Source of the DNA: Salinibacterium sp.
Lineage (GTDB): Bacteria; Actinomycetota; Actinomycetes; Actinomycetales; Microbacteriaceae
Reading direction: 5' to 3'
DNA: 64,000 bases
Assembly: GCA_019638845.1 (NCBI GenBank)
Contig: JAHBSZ010000002.1
Span: forward strand, 248,001 to 312,000
Shown: positions 40,917-51,184 of the stretch, piece by piece
How the letters are laid out: every line of letters starts with the position of its first letter
Position numbering within the stretch: position 1 is the stretch's first letter
Translations under genes and position numbers: made by a program
Notes under the pieces: generated by a model
What the model saw: only the letters and a program-made list of their open reading frames with translations
Told to the model about the DNA's origin: nothing
The model's database searches: none

Positions 40917-43721
40917 CTACTGGCCGCGCTTCTCCTGCGCGCGGCGCTCGGCACGGTTGGCCGGCGCCGGCGCTCCCGCAGCGGGCTCGGCGCGCTGACC
41001 GAAGGCACCGCGCGCTGCGGGCTGGGCGGCCGGGGCCTGCTGTGGGCGCTGTTGCGCGGCTTGCGCCTGCTGAGCGCGTGCCGTTGCCGCGCCTTCGAGC
41101 TGACCGCGCTGGTTGCGCACCTCGACCTCGCCCTGGGCGTCGGCACTGGGCGCCGAGTAACTGAGTTGGTTGGGGTTTGACTGCGGGGCTGCGAGCCCAC
41201 GCGCCTCGACCGATGCGGCGCCCGTCACCTCGACCTCGAGATTGAACAGGAACCCTACGGACTCCTCGCGGATCGCCCCCATCATGGACTGGTAGAGGGC
41301 GAAACCCTCGCGCTGGTACTCGACGAGCGGGTCGCGCTGCGCCATAGCGCGCAATCCGATGCCGTCTTTGAGGTAGTCCATCTCATAGAGGTGGTCCCGC
41401 CAGCGGCGGTCGATGACCGACAGCACCACGCGACGTTCGAGTTCGCGCATCGCCGGCTCACCGAGTTGTGCCTCGCGACGTTCGTAAGCGAGTTTCGCGT
41501 CGGAAAGAATCTCGCGGACGAGGAATTGGGTTGTCACTTTGCCTCGGGTACCCGCCTCGCTCAGCACCTCATCGACCGTAATCGAGACAGGATAGAGAGT
41601 CTTGAGCTCTGTCCACATCCCGTCGAAGTCCCAGTCGTCGGAGTGGCCTTCGGCCGTGTGGAGCTCGATGACCTCCGTGATCACATCTTCGAGGAAGTGC
41701 GTCACGCGGTCCTGTAGATCGTCGCCCTCGAGGATGTGCCGACGGTCGCCGTAGATCGCCTCGCGCTGACGGTTGAGCACGTCGTCGTACTTGAGCACGT
41801 TCTTGCGAATCTCCGCGTTGCGGGCCTCCACCTGCGACTGAGCGCTCCGGATGGCCCGGCTCACGACCTTCGACTCGATGGCCAAATCGTCCGGCACATT
41901 GCCTCGACCCATGAGCGCTTCCGCTGCGCCACTGTTGAACAGGCGCATGAGGTCGTCTTGCAAGGAAAGGTAGAACCGGCTCTCGCCCGGGTCACCCTGA
42001 CGACCTGAACGACCGCGTAACTGGTTGTCGATGCGACGGGACTCGTGGCGTTCCGTGCCGAGCACGTAGAGACCGCCGACCTCGATCACCTTGGCCGCTT
42101 CTGTCTCGACCTCTCGCTTGACCGCGGTGTACACGTCGTCCCACTCGGCTTCGTATTCATCCGGGGTTTCGATCGGGCTCAGCCCACGACCGTTCATCTG
42201 CGCAACGGCGAGGAACTCGGCGTTGCCACCGAGCATCACGTCGGTTCCACGACCGGCCATGTTCGTGGCCACGGTCACAGCGCCGAGGCGACCAGCCTGC
42301 GCGACGATCGCTGCCTCGCGCGCGTGGTTCTTGGCGTTGAGCACCTCGTGGCGCACGCCCTTCTTGGCGAGCAGGCGGGAGAGCAACTCGCTCTTCTCGA
42401 CGCTGGTCGTGCCGACGAGCACCGGCTGGCCGGCGGCGTGACGCTTGGCGATGTCTTCGACCACTTGATCGAACTTCGCCTGTTCGTTCTTGTAGACGAG
42501 GTCTGACTGGTCTTTGCGAAGCATCGGCTTGTTGGTCGGAATTGCGACGACGCCGAGCTTGTACGTGCTCATGAACTCGGCAGCTTCGGTCTCAGCGGTA
42601 CCGGTCATGCCAGAGAGCTTTGAGTAGAGCCTGAAGTAGTTCTGCAGGGTGACTGTCGCGAGGGTTTGGTTCTCCGCCTTGACCGCGACCCCTTCCTTTG
42701 CCTCGATGGCCTGGTGAATTCCCTCGTTGTAGCGGCGTCCCATGAGGATTCGACCCGTGTGCTCATCGACGATCAACACCTCGCCGTTCATCACGACGTA
42801 GTCCTTGTCCTTCTTGAACAAAGCGCGGGCCTTGATCGAGTTGTTGAGGAACGAGATCAGTGGGGTATTTGCCGACTCGTACAGGTTGTCGATACCGAGG
42901 TAGTCCTCGACCTTTTCGATTCCGGGTTCAAGCACTCCCACCGTGCGCTTCTTCTCGTCAACCTCGTAGTCGACATCGGGGATGAGCTTGGTAGACAGAT
43001 TTGCGAACTCCGTGAACCAGCGGTTCGCCTCGCCCGAGGCCGGTCCGGAAATGATGAGCGGCGTGCGCGCCTCGTCGATCAGGATCGAGTCCACCTCGTC
43101 GACAATGGCGAAGTAGTGGCCGCGCTGCACCATGTCTTGGGCCTGCCACGCCATGTTGTCGCGGAGGTAGTCGAAGCCAAACTCGTTGTTTGTTCCGTAG
43201 GTGATGTCGCACGCATATTGTTCACGACGCTCGACGGGAGTCTGGCCCGAAAGGATGACCCCGGTGGTCATGCCGAGCGCACGGAAAATACGACCCATGA
43301 GTTCGGACTGATAGCTCGCGAGGTAGTCGTTAACCGTGATGACGTGCACTCCACGCGACGGGATCGCGTTCAGGTAGGCGGCGAGGGTCGCGACGAGAGT
43401 CTTGCCTTCGCCAGTCTTCATCTCGGCGATGTTGCCGAGGTGAAGCGCCGCACCACCCATGAGCTGTACGTCGAAGTGCCGCATACCCAGCGTACGCACG
43501 GCGGCCTCGCGAACGGCGGCGAACGCTTCAGGCAGGAGATCGTCGAGAGTCTCTCCGTTCTCGAATCGCTCACGCAGTTCGACGGTCTCGTGTTTGAGGT
43601 CGTCGTCGCTCAACTCTTTGAAGTCGTCTTCGAGGTGATTGACGGCGTCCGCGTAGTTCTTCAGTCGACGCAGAAGACGACCCTCACCGACGCGAAGAGC
43701 GCGCTCAAGAACGTTGGCCAC
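40917..43721 (-). CDS. secA: Preprotein translocase ATPase SecA
   Basis: 934 residues. Walker A is [11 protein letters not shown] (about 101-111) and the helicase motif is [12 protein letters not shown] (about 208-219), followed by the preprotein cross-linking, helical wing and scaffold domains. Motor motifs [12 protein letters not shown] and [12 protein letters not shown] are intact. The usual C-terminal zinc SEC-C motif is missing; instead there is a Gln/Ala/Pro-rich tail of about 80 residues ending in EKRGQ. It drives Sec-dependent export. The gene follows hpf in the conserved mtrA-to-secA run. Confidence 0.97.
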   Translation of the reverse strand: MANVLERALRVGEGRLLRRLKNYADAVNHLEDDFKELSDDDLKHETVELRERFENGETLDDLLPEAFAAVREAAVRTLGMRHFDVQLMGGAALHLGNIAEMKTGEGKTLVATLAAYLNAIPSRGVHVITVNDYLASYQSELMGRIFRALGMTTGVILSGQTPVERREQYACDITYGTNNEFGFDYLRDNMAWQAQDMVQRGHYFAIVDEVDSILIDEARTPLIISGPASGEANRWFTEFANLSTKLIPDVDYEVDEKKRTVGVLEPGIEKVEDYLGIDNLYESANTPLISFLNNSIKARALFKKDKDYVVMNGEVLIVDEHTGRILMGRRYNEGIHQAIEAKEGVAVKAENQTLATVTLQNYFRLYSKLSGMTGTAETEAAEFMSTYKLGVVAIPTNKPMLRKDQSDLVYKNEQAKFDQVVEDIAKRHAAGQPVLVGTTSVEKSELLSRLLAKKGVRHEVLNAKNHAREAAIVAQAGRLGAVTVATNMAGRGTDVMLGGNAEFLAVAQMNGRGLSPIETPDEYEAEWDDVYTAVKREVETEAAKVIEVGGLYVLGTERHESRRIDNQLRGRSGRQGDPGESRFYLSLQDDLMRLFNSGAAEALMGRGNVPDDLAIESKVVSRAIRSAQSQVEARNAEIRKNVLKYDDVLNRQREAIYGDRRHILEGDDLQDRVTHFLEDVITEVIELHTAEGHSDDWDFDGMWTELKTLYPVSITVDEVLSEAGTRGKVTTQFLVREILSDAKLAYERREAQLGEPAMRELERRVVLSVIDRRWRDHLYEMDYLKDGIGLRAMAQRDPLVEYQREGFALYQSMMGAIREESVGFLFNLEVEVTGAASVEARGLAAPQSNPNQLSYSAPSADAQGEVEVRNQRGQLEGAATARAQQAQAAQQRPQQAPAAQPAARGAFGQRAEPAAGAPAPANRAERRAQEKRGQ

Positions 43722-43812
43722 GATTACTCCACTCCTTGCCGGGATTTCCCCGGGCTTTGCGGCAGCGCGAAAGGCGCGTTACCGGTTCGTAATCGTACCA
43801 ACTCGCAGTGCG

Positions 43813-44505
43813 CTACCGCCTGCCACCTCGGCCGCCGGTGGCGACTTTGGGCAGTTCCCCAGCCTCATCCTCGAGCGAAATGACGCCATAATCCCAGCCT
43901 TTACGGCGGTAGACGACACTCGGACGGTCCGTTGCGCTGTCAATGAACAAGAAGAAGTCGTGACCCACGAGTTCCATATGATCGAGCGCATCCTCCACCG
44001 TCATGTGCGAAGTCGGGAAGACCTTTCGACGAATGACGACGGGCGAATAGTCCCGTTCATCCTCCTGCTCGCTCCCGGACACGACCGGAATCTCGCCCGT
44101 AAGGAGGCTCTCGAGGGCGGCCGGACTTGCCGGGGTGATGTCGACAACGCTGAAACCCGCCGCAGTGGCTTCGCGTAGTGAAGTGGGGCGGTGTTGGCCG
44201 CGATGGACCTTCTTACGATCCTTGGCCTGTCGGATTCGCTCGACGAGCTTGGCCATCGCGAGATCGAATGCCACGTATTTGTCCGAGCCCGAAGACTCGG
44301 CCCGAACGAGCGGACCGGGACCCACCAGAGTGAGTTCGACGCGATCATCGCCACTTGAGCCGCGCGTTTCGTGATGACGGGACACCTTGATGTCAAAGGC
44401 GATTGCCTTCTCGGCAAGATGATCTATCTTGGCCGCCTTCTCGATGGCGTACTCACGGAAACGATCCGTGACCCCCAGGTTTCGTCCGCTGACCGTAATT
44501 TCCAC
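43813..44505 (-). CDS. hpf: Long-form ribosome hibernation promoting factor
   Basis: 230 residues from the GTG at 44505, chosen for GGGAGG just upstream; longer frames run into the comF region. The N-terminal S30AE domain (VEITVSGRNLGVTDRFREYA) is followed by a linker and the C-terminal dimerisation domain with VVIRRKVFPTSHMTVEDALDHMELVGHDFFLF. The long form pairs ribosomes into 100S dimers during starvation. It lies between comF and secA, as in many actinobacteria. Confidence 0.95.
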   Translation of the reverse strand: MEITVSGRNLGVTDRFREYAIEKAAKIDHLAEKAIAFDIKVSRHHETRGSSGDDRVELTLVGPGPLVRAESSGSDKYVAFDLAMAKLVERIRQAKDRKKVHRGQHRPTSLREATAAGFSVVDITPASPAALESLLTGEIPVVSGSEQEDERDYSPVVIRRKVFPTSHMTVEDALDHMELVGHDFFLFIDSATDRPSVVYRRKGWDYGVISLEDEAGELPKVATGGRGGRR

Positions 44506-44554
44506 GGAGACCTCCCAGCCTTCTCGACGCTGGCCGCCCGTTGCAGGCGGTCCA

Positions 44555-45241
44555 TCATTGTGCGCCTTTAGCCCCACCGTAGTCTTCGTTGCTGACGTTG
44601 TCACGGAAAGCAAATAGTCTCGGAGTGAACGCAAGGGTTGCTGCTCCCAGCACCTTCCCGCCTGCCTCCGAGAGAGCCCGTGCGGCCTCGTCAATCGTTG
44701 CTCCGGTGGTCAAGATATCGTCCACAATGACGAACATCCTGCCGGCGAGATCCGCTCGCGCGGCGAACGCTCCCCGAAGATTATTGGCGCGCTCCGTGAC
44801 GCCAAGGGTCTTCTGCATCGAGGGAGAACGAGTGACTCGCAGAACGCGGGTCGGCGAGTGCCCTGCCCGACGCAAGAGCATCACCACGGGGTCATAGCCG
44901 CGCCGGCGGTAGGCAGCCCGACTGGTCGGCACGGGAACGAACTCCACGGCGCCGATCGGCTCGGCGGCGCGGTGGAGGGCCACGGCGAGCGCGCGTGCGA
45001 GCGGCGCTGCGGCATCCGTACGGTGCTGTTCCTTGAGCGAGAGGACGACGCGACGCACCGGCCCCTCATACCGAAGAGCCGTCACGACCGGCAGCCCACC
45101 GGGGGTGGATCGGACGGCGGCAAGCGGCTCGAGTTCGCGCGCACACGCGGCGCAGAGTGCGCGATCGGGCGCCCCACACCCCGCACACTCGACCGGCATG
45201 ATGAGTGCCCAAGCATCGAGTAGTGCGTCGCGAATTCCCAT
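44555..45241 (-). CDS. comF: ComF-family phosphoribosyltransferase-like protein
   Basis: 228 residues from the ATG at 45241. An N-terminal double zinc finger is suggested by CAGCGAPDRALCAAC. The PRTase domain has the FVIVDDILTTGATIDEAA signature for phosphoribosyl pyrophosphate and PVPTSRAAYRRRGYD. ComF proteins support DNA uptake in competent bacteria, but actinobacterial members lack a demonstrated role. It is placed between lpqB and hpf. Confidence 0.9.
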   Translation of the reverse strand: MGIRDALLDAWALIMPVECAGCGAPDRALCAACARELEPLAAVRSTPGGLPVVTALRYEGPVRRVVLSLKEQHRTDAAAPLARALAVALHRAAEPIGAVEFVPVPTSRAAYRRRGYDPVVMLLRRAGHSPTRVLRVTRSPSMQKTLGVTERANNLRGAFAARADLAGRMFVIVDDILTTGATIDEAARALSEAGGKVLGAATLAFTPRLFAFRDNVSNEDYGGAKGAQ

Positions 45242-45303
45242 TCCCACACTGTGCGGGACCGGGCGCGCGCGTAGTGGTCCTCGTTGGGGGCTGTGGAGAG
45301 CGC

Positions 45304-46965
45304 CTACTGCTTGGTCGCGAGGAACGTGGCAGTAATGCCGGTCGCGACCCAGCCTTCGCTGCCTCGGGGCCGCCACACGTTTCCGTCGCTTGCGAGCACA
45401 CGCAATCCATCTGTGCCACCGTTGCCGCCCACGATCGCCACAGCGCCCTGCACGCGACCAAGCGAAATGCTCGGCCCGCCGATCTCAAAAGCGGTGATGA
45501 GAGCACCGGCTTCGTCAGACGCCACCGTCGCTACCGTCTTGTTGTCGACCCAGGTTGCATCAAGCGGGGGCTCAGCACCGACCGGAAGCTCGATGGGTTC
45601 ACCGAGCTTGATCGGCACGTTGTCTTGTCGAATGATTCCGGCGACAATCAGCCGCGGGCCCACCGGTGTGGTCAACAGCAGGAGCAGCCTCGCGCCGTCG
45701 CGAGAGACATCCATCGACACGATCGACGCATCGGCGGGAAGACCGGACTGAATTTCGTGCACATCGCCCGAAAGATCGAAGGTGGCCAGACTCGCGGCAC
45801 TCGACCGCTGAGCCGACCAGATGAATCGGAAGGGATCGACGGCGGGCACCGTGAGGTCGGGGCGATCATCGATGACCGTTGCTTTGTCGTCACCCGCCAG
45901 CGCAACGAATACGACTCCGCCAGCACCGAGGAAGGCCACCGACTGCCTGTCGGACGACAAGTCGGCCGCCGTCGCCCCCGCCGCGACGACTTGGTCGCTG
46001 AGTCCGGTGATCGGCGTGACGCCGGTGCCACCGTCGAGGCCGAACGCCGTTCCGTTCGCGCCCACCAAAACTGCCGAGTCCACGGTCGGGTTGACCACCG
46101 CGCGGTTGCCCGTGGCGTCCGGTGTCGCGAGCTCAAGTCCGCGCACCGTCAGCGAGACGTTGGGGGTGCCGAGCGTGGCAACCAGTTGCTGGCGCATCCG
46201 ATCGCGATCTTGCGGCGTCGAGGTCAGCGCCTCGGTGCTGAGGTCGACGGTGGTACCGCTGGCATCAGCAGCGATCTCTCCGAGCGTGGTCGCGTCGGGG
46301 AATGCGGTGGTGACAGCCTGCTGAAGCCATGATGACGGACCGCTCAGCAGAGCGGTCACCACGCGATTCGACGCGGTCTGGCGAGAAGGGAACCAGCGAA
46401 CATCCGGCACGAGGAAGGCGTAACTCGGATCGAAGAAGTACAGCGCCTGTTCCCGGAAGGCGACATTGAACGCCGATTGCGACAGCACGATGCCGTCCGC
46501 GGCCTGGCTGATGCGCCACTCCCCCTTCTCCTGAGCGAAGACGAAGGTGAGGGGTTGCTCGGAGGTCTCGCGCTCTTCCTGATACTGACCGAGCTCGTTG
46601 ACACTCGCGCGACTGGAGATCGTGTAGGACACCGTCCGTGCGTCAAGCTGGTCGATCTGGAGCCCACCCACGCGGATGATCGCACTCGCGTCGGGATTCC
46701 AGGTCTGGGCGAATTCAGTCGTGAGGTACTTCTTGGCCACCGAGTAGCCGCCCTGGGGAGCGCTCACCGCCTGCATAAAGTCGATGAGGATCTGCTGCTG
46801 CGAAGATCCCGGGATCGGATCGGATGGCAGGGGTACGAATTCGGGCGAGTCTTGGTCGTTGATGATCGCGCCGTCATTCACACCACCGGCCGTCGGAATC
46901 CCCACACAGCCAGCAAGCGCCAGAGCGAGCATGCCCGCCACGACTGCCACCCCTGCCCTACGCAT
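45304..46965 (-). CDS. lpqB: LpqB lipoprotein, MtrAB partner
   Basis: 553 residues from the ATG at 46965. The signal peptide ends in LALAGC with lipidated Cys20. Then come a GerMN domain pair and a beta-propeller-like C-terminal half. LpqB binds MtrB outside the membrane and tunes the MtrAB response to cell envelope stress. The start overlaps the mtrB stop by eight bases, so mtrB and lpqB are coupled. Confidence 0.95.
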   Translation of the reverse strand: MRRAGVAVVAGMLALALAGCVGIPTAGGVNDGAIINDQDSPEFVPLPSDPIPGSSQQQILIDFMQAVSAPQGGYSVAKKYLTTEFAQTWNPDASAIIRVGGLQIDQLDARTVSYTISSRASVNELGQYQEERETSEQPLTFVFAQEKGEWRISQAADGIVLSQSAFNVAFREQALYFFDPSYAFLVPDVRWFPSRQTASNRVVTALLSGPSSWLQQAVTTAFPDATTLGEIAADASGTTVDLSTEALTSTPQDRDRMRQQLVATLGTPNVSLTVRGLELATPDATGNRAVVNPTVDSAVLVGANGTAFGLDGGTGVTPITGLSDQVVAAGATAADLSSDRQSVAFLGAGGVVFVALAGDDKATVIDDRPDLTVPAVDPFRFIWSAQRSSAASLATFDLSGDVHEIQSGLPADASIVSMDVSRDGARLLLLLTTPVGPRLIVAGIIRQDNVPIKLGEPIELPVGAEPPLDATWVDNKTVATVASDEAGALITAFEIGGPSISLGRVQGAVAIVGGNGGTDGLRVLASDGNVWRPRGSEGWVATGITATFLATKQ

Positions 46966-48565
46966 GACCCACCTCGATCGGAATCTCGTCTCCGGGAGGC
47001 AGCTCGAGTGGCGAGCTGGTGAGCACGGCGCCCCGCACCCGTGGGAGCGTGAGCCGGAAGCACGACCCCTCACCCTCAGCGGACCACACTTCGAGCCAGC
47101 CGCCGTGCAGTGCGGCGTCTTCGAGAGAGATCGCGAGGCCGAGGCCCGTTCCTCCCGTCACGCGTTGTCGCGACGGATCGGCTCGCCAGAACCTGTCGAA
47201 CACGCGGACCATGGCGGCGGGGGTCATTCCCACCCCGTAGTCGCGCACCGCGATTGCGACCCCCTTCTCGTCGCTGTCCACGTACACGACGATGGGCTTG
47301 CCTTCGCCGTGATCGATAGCGTTGCCGAGCAGGTTCTGCAGGATGCGACGAACCCGACGATTGTCGACCTCGGCCTCGAAGTACCCGCCTGGGGCGACCA
47401 ACCGCAGCTGCGAACCCTTCTGCTCGGCCAAGGTCGTGACGCTCTCAAGGGCGTCTTCGACGAGACGGACGAGGTTTGTCGGTTCGGTTTCCATGTCAAC
47501 CGCACCGGCGTCATAGCGACTCATCTCCAGGAGATCGGCGAGCAACAGTTCGAAACGCTCGATCTGGGTGTGGAGCAATTCCGCAGTGCGAGCGGTTGCT
47601 GGCGGGAATGTCGCGCGCTGGTCGTACAACACATCGCCCGCGAGGCGAATCGTCGTCAGGGGCGTGCGAAGCTCGTGCGAGACATCGGAAACGAACCGCT
47701 GCTGCACCTGTGACAGCGCCGCCAACCGAGTTATCTGATTCTGCAGCGACGCCGCCATGCCATTGAATGATCTGGCAAGCGTTGCGATAACGTCGTCGCC
47801 CTTCACCGGGATTCGGACCTCGAGCTGTCCCGCCGCGAGCTTCTCGCTCGTCGCGGCCGCGACCTGAACCGGTCCCACGACGAGTCGCACGACCAAGAAG
47901 GCCACCGCTCCGATGAGGAGCACGAGCGCAAACCCGCCGAGCACGAGGGTTTGCTGCACGAAGCCCAGAGTCTCCTGAGCGTCACGGATGTCGTACACGA
48001 GGTAGAGCTCATACTGTGCGCCGCCGATGTCAAGGATCGACCCCACGACCAAGCCCGGATGTACGGAGTTGTCGGCTTCGTCGACGAGCGCCACCGGCTG
48101 GGAGTGGGTGCGCGATTCGCTCGAGCTGCGAACGGAGTCCCGCAGCTCGCTGCTCACCAGATTTATCGTGTTCTGGCCTACCTGAATGTCCTGCGGCTCT
48201 GGCGAGCCGTCTTGTCCTGGCGTACGCAACAGAGCAAGCTTCGTGCTTCCAGTGTTGGTGGCCGTGCTGAGGATCGCGCGCAACGCTTCGACTGTCGTCG
48301 CATCGATGTCCTCGATCCCCAGTTGCTCCGAGGCCTGGTCGAAGTAACGCTGACCGGCCAACGTCGCGTTGGCGGAGGTGGTTTCCAGCTGCGCACGACG
48401 CAGGTCGAAAAGGTTGGTGCCGACACTAAAGGACATATAGCCGCCGATGATTGCCACCGCGACACCGGAAAGCAGCACGGTGATCGCGATCGTGCGCAGT
48501 TGCAGCGACGAACGCCACAGCCTCGCGAGATCTTCGAACCAGACGCGCAGATCGAAGTCGCGCAT
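46958..48565 (-). CDS. mtrB: Sensor histidine kinase MtrB
   Basis: 535 residues from the ATG at 48565. Membrane segments near 25-47 and 205-230 enclose an extracytoplasmic domain, followed by HAMP (about 230-285). The HisKA box has DVSHELRTPLTT and the ATPase domain has ILQNLLGNAIDHG, DYGVGM and GGTGLGLAI. MtrB controls MtrA and cell-wall and division genes. The stop overlaps lpqB and it follows mtrA by four bases. Confidence 0.96.
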   Translation of the reverse strand: MRDFDLRVWFEDLARLWRSSLQLRTIAITVLLSGVAVAIIGGYMSFSVGTNLFDLRRAQLETTSANATLAGQRYFDQASEQLGIEDIDATTVEALRAILSTATNTGSTKLALLRTPGQDGSPEPQDIQVGQNTINLVSSELRDSVRSSSESRTHSQPVALVDEADNSVHPGLVVGSILDIGGAQYELYLVYDIRDAQETLGFVQQTLVLGGFALVLLIGAVAFLVVRLVVGPVQVAAATSEKLAAGQLEVRIPVKGDDVIATLARSFNGMAASLQNQITRLAALSQVQQRFVSDVSHELRTPLTTIRLAGDVLYDQRATFPPATARTAELLHTQIERFELLLADLLEMSRYDAGAVDMETEPTNLVRLVEDALESVTTLAEQKGSQLRLVAPGGYFEAEVDNRRVRRILQNLLGNAIDHGEGKPIVVYVDSDEKGVAIAVRDYGVGMTPAAMVRVFDRFWRADPSRQRVTGGTGLGLAISLEDAALHGGWLEVWSAEGEGSCFRLTLPRVRGAVLTSSPLELPPGDEIPIEVGHA

Positions 48566-48569
48566 CACA

Positions 48570-49250
48570 CTAGCTGGAGCTGCCCGCACGATAGCCCACG
48601 CCCCGTACGGTCATCACGATCCGCGGGTTGTCCGGGTCTTCCTCGACCTTGGCGCGCAACCGCTGGACATGGACGTTCACAAGCCGGGTATCTGCCTTGT
48701 AGTGGTATCCCCACACCTGCTCGAGGAGCATCTCGCGGGTGAACACCTGCTGCGGCTTGAGGGCGAGAGCGAGCAAAAGTTCGAACTCCAACGGCGTGAG
48801 GTTGATCTTCGTCTCGCCGCGCTTGACCTCGTGGCCCGCGACGTCAAGTGAAAGGTCACCAACCTGGAGCGGGCCGGTGGAGGTCTGCGGCGTGGGGCGC
48901 AACCGAGTGCGCACGCGCGCGACGAGTTCCTTGGGATTGAAGGGCTTCACCACGTAGTCGTCCGCACCGCTCTCGAGGCCCTTGACGACATCCGAGGTAT
49001 CGCTCTTCGCGGTCAACATGATGATGGGAACACCCGATTCTTCACGGATGCGCGCACACACCTCGATGCCGTTCATCCCCGGCAACATCAGATCCAAGAG
49101 CACGAGATCGGGCCTCGCGGAGTGGAAGGCATCGACCGCCTGTAGCCCGTCTTCGCAGAAGAAGGGCTCGAACCCCTCCGTGCGTAACACGATGCCGATC
49201 ATCTCGGCAAGCGCGGTGTCGTCGTCGACCACCAGAATTCGCGCGTTCAC
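48570..49250 (-). CDS. mtrA: Response regulator MtrA
   Basis: 226 residues from the GTG at 49250, with GAGGAC upstream. The receiver has the acidic pair DDD (about 9-11), phosphorylated Asp53 (LLDLMLPG) and Lys in VVKPFNP. A winged-helix OmpR-type DNA-binding domain follows (LTPLEFELLLAL, TRLVNVHVQRLRAK). MtrA governs division, cell wall and antibiotic response genes in actinobacteria. It is the head of the mtrA-mtrB-lpqB unit. Confidence 0.96.
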   Translation of the reverse strand: MNARILVVDDDTALAEMIGIVLRTEGFEPFFCEDGLQAVDAFHSARPDLVLLDLMLPGMNGIEVCARIREESGVPIIMLTAKSDTSDVVKGLESGADDYVVKPFNPKELVARVRTRLRPTPQTSTGPLQVGDLSLDVAGHEVKRGETKINLTPLEFELLLALALKPQQVFTREMLLEQVWGYHYKADTRLVNVHVQRLRAKVEEDPDNPRIVMTVRGVGYRAGSSS

Positions 49251-49364
49251 TTGTCCTCGCAACTGCCATCGGCTCGTCGCCAGGGTCTGGCGGGAGCTTT
49301 CGCACAAGAGTAGCCGAGTGTGAAAGCATGATGAGGAACGCCCAGCGATTCCCGAGGAGAACGC

Positions 49365-50540
49365 GTGACCGACAGCACCTCGTGGCAGCCCCCAGTGGCA
49401 GCTGCACCTGCCGCCCCGCCATCCCCGTATTCTGACCCGGCGACACCGGCACCGATGCCGGGTGGACAGCCCGGATGGACGCCGCCGCCGAGACCCGGCC
49501 TCATCCCGTTGCGTCCGCTTGCCTTTGGCACGCTTCTGGGTGCGTCGTTTCAGGTGCTCAGGCGCAACCCGCGGCCCACGTTCGGCTTTTCACTCCTCGT
49601 CACCGGTGTGATCTATATCGTGACCCTGACCCTGGTCGGATTCGTCACGTTTTTTGCGATCTCCAGAACTCAATTCGTGACCAACCAGGACGACGCTGAC
49701 GCAATCTTTGCCGGATCCGTGGGAATGATCTTGTTGTCCGCAATCATCCCGATCGGGCTCTCGATCGTCGGTAGCGCGATTCTGCAGGGCATCATCTCGA
49801 TGGATGTTGCACGAGCTACGCTGGGCGAAAAGCTCAGACTCCCCGGTCTGTGGCGCGCTGCACGCGGTCGCATCGGCGCCCTCATCGGATGGTCGGGGAT
49901 CGTCTCCTTCGTGGTGGTCATCGCGGTACTCCTCCTCGCGGTGATCGTCGGTCTACTCATCGCTTTCGGTGGTGTCGCGGGGGTCGTCATCGGCGTGCTG
50001 CTGGGGCTGTTGTTCGGAGCTGGCGCACTTGCAGTTGCCGCGTGGCTCAGCACCAAGCTTGCCCTCGTGCCGAGCATCCTGATGCTCGAGCGGCTCACCC
50101 TGAGAAACGCGATCGCACGATCGTGGTCGCTCACCGGCGGATTCTTCTGGCGAACCTTCGGAACCTTGCTCCTCATCGCGGTCATCATCCAAGTGGCATC
50201 CGGGATCGTCTCGACGCCCCTCCAGTTCATCGTGGGCTTCGGCAGCACCCTCCTAGATCCCAACAACAGCCAGAGTGGCGCGCTCGTCGCGATCGGCATC
50301 GTCTACGTACTGACCGTCATCTTCACGGTGGTCTTCGCCTCCATCGGCGCCGTAGTACAGGCAGCGGCTCCCGCGCTCATCTACATCGACATTCGGATGC
50401 GCAAGGAAGGTCTCGACCTCGAACTTGGGCGGTTTGTCGAAGCTCGACAGGCCGGCGACGATTCCATTCAGGACCCCTATCTGGTCAAGGCCACGTCCGC
50501 CGCGACCGCCCCCGCGCCATCAACCTCTCCCTGGTCGTGA
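49365..50540 (+). CDS. Proline-rich multi-pass membrane protein
   Basis: 391 residues from the GTG at 49365, with GAGGAGAA upstream. A disordered Pro/Ala N-terminus (about 50 residues) is followed by about six or seven hydrophobic segments and a conserved-looking LRNAIARSWSLTGGFFWRTFG loop. This resembles membrane domains placed before glycerophosphodiesterase in other proteins, but no such enzyme domain is fused here. It is the first gene of a five-gene operon with DUF4129, DUF4350, MoxR and DUF58 proteins and is coupled to the next by GTGA. Confidence 0.85.
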   Translation: MTDSTSWQPPVAAAPAAPPSPYSDPATPAPMPGGQPGWTPPPRPGLIPLRPLAFGTLLGASFQVLRRNPRPTFGFSLLVTGVIYIVTLTLVGFVTFFAISRTQFVTNQDDADAIFAGSVGMILLSAIIPIGLSIVGSAILQGIISMDVARATLGEKLRLPGLWRAARGRIGALIGWSGIVSFVVVIAVLLLAVIVGLLIAFGGVAGVVIGVLLGLLFGAGALAVAAWLSTKLALVPSILMLERLTLRNAIARSWSLTGGFFWRTFGTLLLIAVIIQVASGIVSTPLQFIVGFGSTLLDPNNSQSGALVAIGIVYVLTVIFTVVFASIGAVVQAAAPALIYIDIRMRKEGLDLELGRFVEARQAGDDSIQDPYLVKATSAATAPAPSTSPWS

Positions 50541-51184
50541 TCACCGACCTACCGTCGGTTGTCCCGGTCGATCCGGATGCGCCCGACGCCACAGAGTGGC
50601 TCATCACGGAACTCTCGAAACCGGAATATCAGGCGGCGAAACCCACTCTTTTCGACAGGATCGCACAGGCGATCTCCGACTGGTTTCAGTCGTTGAATCT
50701 AGGATCGGCCAATACGCCGCCCGCCGTTGCGCTCACGGTCGTGATCGTCATCGTCGCGGCCGCTCTCGTGGTCGCCCTCCTCATCTTTGGACTGCCTCGC
50801 CTTAACCGGCGAAGCCGGGTCACCGGGGCTCTCTTCGGCGACGATGATGCACGCACCTCGGCCCGCATCCGCGAGGCGGCAGAGCGCGCAGCGCGAAGCG
50901 GCGACTATTCGACCGCAGTCCTTGAGATGTTCCGTGCCATCGCGCGCGGTCTTGCCGAACGCACGATCGTCACGGCAACCCCGGGCACCACCGCGCGCGG
51001 ATTTGCCGAGAATACCGGCACAATCTACCCGGCCTACGCCAGTCGACTCACGGCGGCCGCAACGAGTTTTGATGGCGTGCGCTACCTCGACCGCACCGGC
51101 AGTGAGGCCGAATACACCGCGATCGCCTCGCTCGAGCACGATCTGCGATCCGCGAAGTCAGCACTCGAAGTCGTGTCAGTGTGA
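50537..51184 (+). CDS. DUF4129 single-pass membrane protein
   Basis: 215 residues from the GTG at 50537 in a GTGA overlap. A soluble stretch, one membrane segment (about 65-92), then a helical cytosolic domain with REAAERAARSGDYSTAVLEMFRA and GTTARGFA-type sequence. DUF4129 proteins accompany MoxR/DUF58 systems and some transglutaminase-like proteins; the exact role is unknown. Coupled to the genes on both sides. Confidence 0.85.
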   Translation: MITDLPSVVPVDPDAPDATEWLITELSKPEYQAAKPTLFDRIAQAISDWFQSLNLGSANTPPAVALTVVIVIVAAALVVALLIFGLPRLNRRSRVTGALFGDDDARTSARIREAAERAARSGDYSTAVLEMFRAIARGLAERTIVTATPGTTARGFAENTGTIYPAYASRLTAAATSFDGVRYLDRTGSEAEYTAIASLEHDLRSAKSALEVVSV

